DNA from: Larus michahellis
Taxonomy: Eukaryota; Chordata; Aves; Charadriiformes; Laridae
Assembly (NCBI RefSeq): GCF_964199755.1
Contig: NC_133911.1
Location: forward strand, 2,259,001 to 2,323,000
Direction of reading: 5' to 3'
Length of the DNA: 64,000 bases
Shown here: one piece after another, positions 37,101 to 45,799 of the stretch
Position numbering within the stretch: the stretch's first letter is position 1
Layout of the letters: every line of letters starts with the position of its first letter
Program-made: the position numbers and the translations under genes
The notes under the pieces: model-generated
Database searches by the model: none
Seen by the model: the letters and a program-made list of their open reading frames with translations, nothing else
What the model was told of the DNA's origin: nothing

Positions 37101-40100
37101 AGGGCGATGGAAAAGAATAAGATTTACGAAAAGCAAGCACAGAGCTCAAGCGCTTGCCTCGACACCCATGCGGAGGGCTTGAGCGTATAAATTCAGAACG
37201 TGGCTGAATTAATCACTGGGGTTTTGTTTAGCAGAAGATATTAACTAAGGAGGGCAAACACCCGCCAGTCTCTGCAAATATAAGACTACGTACCCCCTCG
37301 TCGTGCTGCGCAGTGCGGATGGAGAGAAGAACGGTGCCTACGGGTCCACAAGCACGAGAGGCACGTGTCGAAGGGCATCGCTGGAGCCCGGCAAAGAGGC
37401 AAACACTGGCTTCAAGGCGGGACCGACTGGGAGGCAGCGTGTCTTCTCCTCGCTCACAATCCCGCGGAGCCGTCGTTAGCTCGGTGACCCGCAGTCTAGA
37501 CAGCGTCCCTTTGATTCCCTGTCAATACGGTGTTGGCAGCGAGCATTGGGAGAGCTCTTCTCTCAGCGCTAAAGCTTCTAAGCTAAACACATTTCTCCCG
37601 TAAACCTGCATCTTGGCAGGGAAAAAGCCCAACCAGCTCCCAGCAAACAGCGGTGTCATTTAAAGAGAGCAACAGAGGATTCCTTTAAATCTTTCAGGAG
37701 GTAAAACGGACGGGAAGGGAAGGAGAAATACTTCCTTCTTCAGCAACATGAGCGTGGAAAACAGCCCGTAGGGTGGTGGCGATTGCAACCCTAATATTAT
37801 AAAACGGGAAGGACTGCTCCGCGTCCCCTCTGACACTTTAAGGCTTTAAAGGACAAAGAAATGAGGCTGAATCCGCAGGGAAGACCCACACACCTCGGCC
37901 TGAGGGGCGGCAAGCGGCACCCGCACCACCACTGAGGAGACCTCGCAAGCAACCGAGCCACCTACAGGAAAACATAACCCAGCAATTCCATTTAAAAAAA
38001 TCGATTTCATGAGAGCTAGTTTGACCCACCCAACAGGCTGGATGAGGATTTGCTGCCGTTGCCGCATATTTTGAGAGCTTGCCTTCCTTTTTATGGGACT
38101 TTTTTTATTCCCCAGGTAGTGAGAAAGGCAATGCATTGAGAAGCAAATGCATCACAAGTTTGGGATGCGTGATGGGAAGAGCAAGGGTTATCTTTCTATC
38201 CTATACGCCGTATCTTGAGCCTAGTTGTTTAGCGAGGCTTAAAAATACTAAATACTATGAAAGAGAAGACATAAATTAGAAGTCCAATCCACATTATATT
38301 GAGAAGCAAACAAAAATTCAGGGAAATTGTGCTCATTTCAAATTCATCCCTACCTCTCAACCAAAAATTCAGCTTCCTCCAGCAGCCCAAGGTCTCCCTT
38401 CATTAAGATCCCAAACAAGGGCACCCCCTTCTAACTGATAAGCACAGCCTGGCATCGTACCGAGCGGGGCAAACCACGTATTATCACGGATTAGAAAACC
38501 CTGGGATTTCACAGCATCCGAGAACGAGGTTCAGAGGGGCTAAAGCGTCCCACGTGTCCCCCCCCCAAGCTACAACGCGTGTGCGTGTCCCCAGAAGGGC
38601 ACCGGGAGGCGTGCAGGAGCCCCCGGCAGCAGTTGCGCCGGGGAAAGAAAACAGGCGGCCTAAAAACAAATGCAGGAAGAGCAGCAATTCAACCGGAGAG
38701 ATTAAAGGTGGCTGCTCGGCAGAGGAATTGAACTAAATAATTGCAGAATGGACGTGACAACAATGGTACGGGAGTAGCTGCTATTTGGTTTTGCTGTTTA
38801 AGGTGCTTTGGGCAGGCACCTTCGCATGCCGGCAAAGGATCTGATGTGTAGCTGATACCGATGACAAAAAAACCCCAGAGATTCACCGAAAACGTTTGAC
38901 TTTTTGCAGAATGATGCTTTTTTAATAGGCTTAGTACCCCCCCACCCCCTACTCAGCACCCTCCTCTGAAAGCTCACCACGAGGGGAACTGCACCGAAGG
39001 GATTCGCGATCCTTTGTTAAAGCAGAACTAAATCACTCGTATCATTGCAGCATGATAAAAAGCCAGCCCTAAAAATTAATACGTGCCACAGATTCCCCAA
39101 TGTACAAAAAGTTTCGGGATGGACAGTTTCTTCCCACAGTCACCCCGACTTCACAACAAGGTTTTGACATCCATGAACTGCTTTTTATCTGGGAAACCCG
39201 AAATCGCTCAGCAAACCAGAGATGACATTGAAATGTGTCAGACTGTACAGTCAGTAACGGCAAGAGCAAGAATTTCTGCAGCTTCACGGGGAGCTCTGCT
39301 TATGCAGAACGTATACCACAAAACACAAATTTTGCTAAGGTTATAATGTATTTTTTGGCAAAGATCCGAAGCATTCGGCGACAGCCTCTTGCTTTTACAC
39401 CTCTGGTAGGAGGCAGCCCGGCAGCGAGACACCTCCTAACATCCTCCCTTCGCAACCGACTCAAAATAAAAACAGTTTTTCACCAAACACGACTTGCCGT
39501 GGAGACCTGGGGTGTCCTTAAACACATCTCAGAGCACTGACGGGGCTGTCACCGCCGATCTGAGGTTTGACAAGACCAGCGGCGGAAGGGAGCGTTACCG
39601 CAGCACATCTATATTAACCTACCGAGAAACCCCAAATAAATTCAAGTAGCTCTACCAACGTACCTTAAGCCCTCAAAAGCCCACGCTATCGCAAAATTTG
39701 CACAAGCACAGAACAAAATAAGCCAGACAAGCGTTTCAAAATGAGTCTGAAATGTATGAAGAGATACAGCGTGTCTCAGCTGCAAATCACTGTTGCCTAA
39801 ACTAAGTTAGGTAGGGGGGAAACCAACATTGTAAGTCACAGATGTTTCAGTAGGTGTTCAGCTGGCAAAGATAAACATCTTAAAAACTGCCACAGAAATG
39901 GGGAAGCGAATACAGTGCGCAGCACGATGCGACGTGAATTGACCGAAGCTCTAGGAGAACATTTGCAGGTCTTGAAATAGCAAGCTCCTGAAGGCAAAGT
40001 CCACGTTTTCTGCATCTTGCTCAACACAAGCCACAGTTTTCGATGCAGCTGTGTCACCCTGCTCCCCTTTAATCTAAGCCACAAGCGAGTTTGAAATGGA

Positions 40101-42782
40101 TCTTGACCTGAATTTCTAAGCTACATCAAAAAGCTGCATTAGCCGCTTGGCAGCACAGCCCAGATACCTTGATGCATCTCTCGGGAACGTCACCAACTGC
40201 AGACGGTCCCACTCAGGTCAGAAAATGCACTCCAAAAGGAGCTCTTACCTGCAGAAAGCACATTATCAGAGCCACCACAGTCCTCTTTTCACAAGCTTTT
40301 ATCCAGATTTGGACTGAATCCGAGCCTAGCTCTGGCTCTAACACCTTTTATAAGCCCCCGCAGACTTCCCCACGCAATGCTGCCTCTCAAAAGCCAAGGG
40401 CTTGACGCTTATTTATGTTCAACCTTCTGAAAATTTGTTAGGGCAAAGCCTGAATCAATGTTTTACAACAAAGCCTGCCATGACTAAATACACAGGGAAA
40501 AATAACTTCCCTCAGAGGCACAGCTCTGTTTATACAGAGAGTGGGAAGCCTTTTCCAGCAACACTCGCTCACATCCTGTGGAAGCGGCTGGAATCGGCAG
40601 CAGGCGAAACAGGCTGCGCCGAAACCCAACGCCTTCTTGGAACCCTGAAAACAGAACTTTAAAAATCAGTCGTGTGCTGGGAACACACGGAGTACAGACC
40701 ATCCCCATCCTCCCACTCCAAAGCTACAGCTGGCGTCACACCTTCTGTTAAACGTGAAGATTATGCACATTAAATTTCCTGAAATTAAGGACAGGACAAT
40801 TGAGCACATCCCTGCTATGCTTGGGAATGAACGCCCCCCCCTTCAGAAGGTGGCTGATGCAGCAGCTAGCGATACCAGTGGCTTGAAATCCCCAAGTCAA
40901 AGGTAACACACATTCAACAGCAGCAATAAACCATCCCGATCTTTATACCAACCATAGGCAGGAAAATACCATTTGCTCTGCGGGCGAGATTTCTTCTAGG
41001 GCTTCTCCGACACCCAAACATCAAGAAAATTTGAGTCCCAGAGACTAAAGGCTGTAGTAAACTCAAATTAAAATTTAAAATGACACATACTGCCTTTAAA
41101 AGTCCACACGAGTAAGCCAGCAGAGGTCTGTACACCAGCGCAATAACAAAACCGTACGGTGCCTTTCAAACCCAAGTGTTTCACTTGCCTCCGTGGAAAA
41201 AAAATGCTGCTTGGGCGGAGCCACCCGTCAGTTAAAACACCAGGTAACGCAGCAGGAAAAACACGCACAAAACATCTTCGCTATGCGAAAACAACCGCTG
41301 GATGCGATTCTGCTTCTGCTAGAAGCATGCAGATACAAAAGCCCTGGTGAACAGGATTGTACCCCGATGAAGGGACAACTGTAATTTTTTCCTCTGCAAG
41401 AGAAGTGTCACCCTGCCTTGGAAATAGCCTGGAATCCCGCCCAGGATCTTGCTCTTTCCTCTCCCAGCTGTGACACCAGGGAAAAGACCGGCCCCGGGCA
41501 AACCTTTGGAACACAACCTAAGGGAAAGCTATGGATATTTGGCCTTTCTCTGGCATGAATGGAAGGAAAAGGAAGGAGAGATGGTGGTGGGAACACTCAG
41601 GGCTACGGAAAGGAGGAAATAACAGCGAGTCCCTCTTAACTCTTGAATTAACGTCCAGCTCAAAGATTTGGCTCTCTAGAAGGGCCAAGCCTGGTCTGCG
41701 ACCACCACGTTACGATATAAAGCAGTTTGTTAGGACACTGCAGCGTCATGTCTCATTTGGGGCTTCACGAGGCCACCTGCGAGGCAGCAGATCGATTCAG
41801 GCTTCGGGCTGCTACGCAACGGCAGGAGGTGGCTCCTCCGTTGAAGGGCAGGGTGGGTAAAGACGTCGTTACACCCAGGTTACAAATTTAGGTCAGCGGC
41901 CTCTCCAATGTAATTTATTTTAATTCACATCTCCTTTAGTGAAGGGGAAGACTTCCAGCTGGTGACCTGCAGCATGAGCCAGTCTCACCAGTGATAATTA
42001 AAGCCATTTTAATACAAACGACATCCCCGGTGATCAACCGGGTTATCTTACAAGCAGAACACAGTGCCCACATAACGAATTGATTCACCGTACTGCAGAC
42101 AAGCCTTTCAGTTTGCACGACTTCTCTTTTGTTCTTCCTCCCAGCGTTAATTAGAGTTTGGATTATTAACAGCGAGATACCAAGGCTCTGCTCCCGCTCT
42201 CCTGGCTCCTAAGAAATGCCCTCCCCGATTTGAAAATGCAAACAGGCTTGAAGCAAGACGCTTCACCCTGGGGAGGTTTGGGCAGCATCTTGCAGGCAGC
42301 ATGAGATAATCCTCCCGAGCGAGCCCCGTGCATCGAGGCGAGCCCCTGCAGTGTCTGCCCAGCCCAGCCCCGTTGTGCCAAAAAACCAGTAATAAATAAA
42401 GCCGCTATCAAACCACCGACAAGAGATTATCAGCGAAGACAATGCGGAGTAACACCCTAAATCCTAATAAATACCAAGCTCGCCACCACTACTGATTTAA
42501 TGCAAGGTGTTCAGGACCAAAACAAGTGTATGTATATACACATACGATGAGCAGCACGCAAGGCACGAACGCCGATGCGAGTCGAGACGTGGAGTTATAC
42601 GGAGAATAACTGGAGACTGAGCCTCACCTTTGTTTTTACACGTAGGAGACGTGAGCCTTGGGGGCAGCCACAGCCCCCCCCGCAGCCTCCTCACCCCCGC
42701 GCCCCCCTCACTGCCGGCCTGTGCCTTGGCTCTGCCCAACCACACCACTGATTTTTGGGGATAAACCTAGGGGTTTTGGGGC

Positions 42783-42803
42783 GGGGGGGGGGGGGGGGGG
42801 GGG
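42783..42803. repeat. G21 homopolymer
   Basis: Twenty-one consecutive G on the plus strand, preceded by GGGGTTTTGGGGC and followed by CGGAGGCGGGG. It lies about 370 bp into the inferred FBXO42 intron 1 and could form a G-quadruplex on the template strand. The run length may be unreliable in the assembly. Confidence 0.9.
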
Positions 42804-43173
42804 CGGAGGCGGGGAGCAGGCAGATTTTGCCCACCCCGGCGCTGAGGAAGACCACGGGGCTGCCTTCGCCTTCCCCCCACCACCCCGGGGCTACCGCTGC
42901 CCTCGGCGGGCAAGGAAGGGGCCTCCCCCCCTCACAGGGCCGAGCAGCCCTCGGGGTGGCGGGGCTACAACACGCCGGGGGAGCTCTGCCCTCAGTGGGG
43001 ACCCCCCCAAAAAGAGGTAAGCGGGGGAAAAAAGAGAGCCTCAAGCCCCCAAATGGGTGGGTCCCCTCAGGCGAGGCCTGGCCCGCCGCCCCTCTCCCCA
43101 GGGAAGGGGCGCTGCCCACCGCCGGCCCCTCTCCTTCCCCGCCCCGGGGAGGCCGCGCCACCGGGCCGCTCAC

Positions 43174-43600
43174 CTGCCGCCGGCTCACCGCCCGCCGCGG
43201 CCGGGCCCGGGCCCTCAGGGCTGCAGGCGGCGGGGCCGCCGCGTCTCCCGGGTGACGGCTGGCCCCGGCGCCGCCATCTTCCCTCCCCGCCGCCGCCGCC
43301 GCTCCGGCCGCGGGGAGAGCGCACTGCGCAGGCGCGGGACCGGCCCCGCGTCACATGACCGGGGAGGGAGGGGGGAGATGAGGGTCACGTGGCGGCGGGC
43401 GCCATGATGGGAAGGTCAATTCGCCACTCCTCCGCCCTCCATAGCGCAGCGGACGTTTCGTGGCGGCGGGAGGCCGCCATGTTTGGAGGGTCTGGCCAGG
43501 GGCACGCGCACCTCCCCGCCGCCATGTTGGAAGAGGCGGGCAGGCAGGCGGGCGAGGCCGCCATGTTGGGGAGGTCGGCTCTGAGGAGAAGGTGGCAGGG
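43174..43600 (-). other. FBXO42: Probable FBXO42 non-coding exon 1 (boundaries approximate)
   Basis: On the minus strand the motif GGCGGCAG followed by GTGAGCGG at 43173 is a strong splice donor in the CpG island; an alternative donor GGTGAGCC lies slightly upstream. FBXO42 has a non-coding first exon in human, and the start-codon exon here has a 3' splice acceptor just before its ATG, so an upstream leader exon is required. The 5' end is not defined and could lie anywhere from about 43.27 to 43.6 kb. A 20-codon upstream ORF starts at 43277. Confidence 0.55.
43271..43570 (-). promoter_or_regulatory. Array of five YY1-like motifs
   Basis: Five plus-strand copies of a CCATNTTG-type core preceded by GC-rich sequence lie at 43271-43280 (CCGCCATCTT), 43400-43410 (CGCCATGATGG), 43473-43484 (GCCGCCATGTTT), 43518-43529 (GCCGCCATGTTG) and 43557-43569 (GCCGCCATGTTGG). 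Read on the minus strand they are AANATGGCGGC, the orientation usual for YY1 sites at the start of the gene they serve, here FBXO42. The copy at 43400 is the poorest match. Binding is inferred. Confidence 0.65.
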
Positions 43601-43900
43601 CGGCTCCCCTCTCCTCCCCGGCCGCCTCGCAGGCCTCGGCCGCCGCCCTTCTCCTCACGCTTCACCCTTTCTCGAGCTCATCGCCTCAGCCACCCCCCGG
43701 GGAGGCACGACTGGGGCCCGGGGAGCCTCCCTGCCCACAGGGTCAGGGCTTCCCTCGCTGCCCACCATGGCCCTGCCATGTTACTGCCTGTCCCCCAAGG
43801 CCTGGCCGCCTTTTGAGGCAGGGGACGAGGCCCAGCAGGGAGAGGAGACGGGATCTGTCTCCACCCCTGAAGGACAGCAGGTGCCAGTTTCACCATGGAG
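43585..43900 (+). other. Possible plus-strand upstream exon ending in a splice donor
   Basis: The plus strand downstream of the FBXO42 promoter is open in two frames and reaches a consensus donor, CATGGAG followed by GTGAGGG, at 43901. With the acceptor at 44068 this would define a 168-nt intron. One open frame begins at an ATG at 43389 and runs through the YY1-like repeats, which makes a real protein doubtful. A divergent non-coding transcript is an alternative. The 5' boundary given is arbitrary. Confidence 0.25.
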
Positions 43901-44068
43901 GTGAGGGAAGGAGGGAGCCCTCGGTGCTTCTGGAGCCCTTCCCCGCGTGGGTACGTATGTCTGGGCACACCGGCTCTGCGTTTTGACATACTGCCGAGTT
44001 GTGGGGTGACATTATTCCTCTGGGGAAGGGGCAGAGGAAGATGCCACCATTCTCTCTGTCTTCTGCAG

Positions 44069-44196
44069 ACCTGCCTCTACCACAGAGGTTGCTGCTCAGC
44101 ATCCCGGACACTGTGCCATGCCAAATCGGATGCCCCAGTTGCCTTGTAGAGGGCTGGAATTACCTGAAAGGAGACGTGGAATTCGTCCACAAGCCC
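44069..44196 (+). other. Exon-like block between FBXO42 and SZRD1
   Basis: A 128-nt block is bounded by a polypyrimidine tract plus TTCTGCAG (acceptor) and CCC followed by GTAAGT (donor). Two of its three frames are open throughout. One of them (ending VEFVHKP) finishes on a codon boundary, the phase needed to join SZRD1 exon 2. No in-frame ATG is present in the block or in the visible upstream sequence back to a stop at 43582. It may be an alternative SZRD1 leader exon, part of a divergent non-coding RNA, or a decoy. I do not recognise the peptide. Confidence 0.35.
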
Positions 44197-45400
44197 GTAA
44201 GTAACCCAGCGTTCATGTGTGTGTGTGTGCGTGACCATTAAGATCACATTCCCAAAAGATCAGCAATGCTCCCGCAAGGTTTTGCCGGATGCTCGGTTTT
44301 GAGCAGGAGCGCCATGGACGGGAATGGGATTTCTTACAGCATGGGCAAAACTGGCAGGATGGAGGGAAGCGTCCAAGAATAACGATGCTGGGAAGCTGAA
44401 TGTGCTGTGGATCGAGCCAACAATGCCGGGCACTGCCTGCTGGAAAACACAGTTCCTGTTTCCTCCTGGAAAAAAACCCTGGAGGATGGGTCGGAACAGC
44501 CCGAGGCGGCTGCACCCTTTCCTCCCACTCCCGTGAGCCCCATGCCACCCCAGGGAGGGGACGTTCTATCTCCCACCCCTCCGGGGTGCCAAAAAAGTAG
44601 AAATCCGAGGATATAAATCCCCCCCTGAGTGCTGTACACCCCACTAACAGCCCCGCTTTAGATAGACAGCCCCCCAAAACTCGGCTGCGAGGGTGCCCGG
44701 CGGGTCCCTGCCTGGGTTTTGGGGTTGGCAGAGGAGAGGGGGCTGCGGAGGGGGCAAACCCCAGCGATTCGGTCAGGATTTCTCTGAGCTGGAGTAATTA
44801 TTATTATTTTTTTTTTTTCTAAGAAGCCCGTCGCCATCTGGTGGCAAGCTGCAGCTCCCAGATAGCGTTTGGGGGAAAACTGAAGGATTTAAGGGCAGTT
44901 TCTCTAACTCCTTGTCCGAATGTTGGATTATTTTTTTTTTTTAGGATGCTGGAAGCGGTGTTTTAATTTTGCAGTGAGCGAGCAAAAATTAGATGCAACC
45001 CTCACCCCCGATACCTTTGTATCGCGCAAAACCCAGAGTAATACATTGGTGTGATGAATATCCCGGGTATGAAGGAGATAAACCTAATAAATTGGTTTTA
45101 TTTTTTGGGAAATCTAGCTGTTTTTAAAGGCCGGAGCTGAAGTGGGCCCTGCTGCCCCTCCGGAGATTTCAGAGTAGCCGAGGGCTTAGATGAAAAGAGA
45201 GATAAATTGGGGTGATGGAAGGACACACAGACACCTCGAAGCCTGCGGGAGGGACGGTTGGGTTCGTGGACAAGATGTGTTAAAAACTGGCTGGGGGTTT
45301 TGGTCAAGAACCTCCAAATTAAGGCAAAACGCCCGCAAACTCGCCGAGCCGTTGGAGCGTGGATCCCTCCCGTGCTGCTGCCGCCCTTCCCGCCCTGCTG
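44197..45400. other. FBXO42-SZRD1 intergenic region
   Basis: The region holds a short GT repeat near 44.22 kb, T-rich tracts near 44.8 and 44.93 kb, and a reverse-oriented CTCF-like motif at 44833-44845. No conserved open frame was recognised. Confidence 0.7.
44833..44845 (-). promoter_or_regulatory. CTCF-like motif, minus orientation
   Basis: The minus strand reads GCCACCAGATGGC, a full match to the CTCF core CCASYAGRKGGC. It lies between FBXO42 and SZRD1 and points away from the plus-oriented motif at 45539, giving a divergent pair. It is a sequence match; occupancy is not shown. Confidence 0.55.
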
Positions 45401-45424
45401 CGGCTTGGCCTGGGCTGTGAGAAG

Positions 45425-45426
<2 letters not shown>

Positions 45427-45455
<29 letters not shown>
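45427..45455. repeat. (GT)n microsatellite in SZRD1 promoter
   Basis: About 14 uninterrupted GT units are followed by CGTGTGAGTGTG. It lies about 300 bp upstream of the SZRD1 ATG. It is potentially Z-DNA forming and length-polymorphic. Confidence 0.95.
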
Positions 45456-45460
<5 letters not shown>

Positions 45461-45538
45461 GAGTGTGCAAGAGTGGGTGTGCAAATGCAACGCACCCGCG
45501 TGTGCCGCCCCCGCGGGCCCTGCGGCCGGTCCTCCCGC

Positions 45539-45552
45539 CCACCAGGGGGCGC
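45539..45552 (+). promoter_or_regulatory. CTCF-like motif, plus orientation
   Basis: CCACCAGGGGGCGC is a textbook CTCF core. It lies about 210 bp upstream of the SZRD1 start codon in the CpG island and contains CpGs, so binding could be methylation-sensitive. Confidence 0.65.
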
Positions 45553-45748
45553 GCTGCTCCCCCCCTCGCCGCCTGCAGCACGTGGCCGCCCGCAGCGGCG
45601 CGCGGCGCACGCGCACTGCTCGCACGCCGGTAGGCGGTGGCGGCGCAGGCGCGCGGCGGGGGGGGGGGGGGGAGTGGGGGTGTGGGTGGGGCGTCGCGCG
45701 CATGCGCGGGGCTCAGGCTGGCGGCGGCGGCGGCGGAGGGGAATTAAA

Positions 45749-45799
45749 ATGGAAGATGAGGAGGTCGCCGAGAGCTGGGAGGAGGCGGCCGACAGCGGG
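45749..45799 (+). CDS. SZRD1: SZRD1 coding exon 1
   Basis: The exon gives 17 codons from ATG to GGG, followed by the donor GTGAGG at 45800. It ends in phase 0. The upstream leader is GC-rich and carries an out-of-frame ATG at 45702 inside the NRF1 palindrome. Confidence 0.97.

Larger units (their letters stand above)
42660..43960. promoter_or_regulatory. FBXO42: CpG island, FBXO42 promoter
   Basis: The region is strongly GC- and CpG-rich against flanking sequence. It contains an NRF1-type site TGCGCAGGCGC (43325-43335), two E-boxes, GTCACATGAC (43350-43359) and GTCACGTGG (43384-43392), and five YY1-like sites. No TATA box is obvious. The minus-strand orientation of the ATGGCGGC motifs and the donor at 43173 fit initiation of FBXO42 leftward from about 43.2-43.6 kb. 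The exact start site cannot be read from the sequence. Confidence 0.8.

Noticed and set aside
43389..43904. 171-codon open frame across the YY1-like repeats
   Set aside because: Its repeated AAMF/AAML peptides are simply the translated YY1 motifs, and CpG-island sequence is naturally poor in stop codons.
45098..45703. 201-codon minus-strand open frame with a His-Thr repeat
   Set aside because: The repeat is the translated GT microsatellite and the rest is CpG-island sequence; it is antisense to the SZRD1 promoter.
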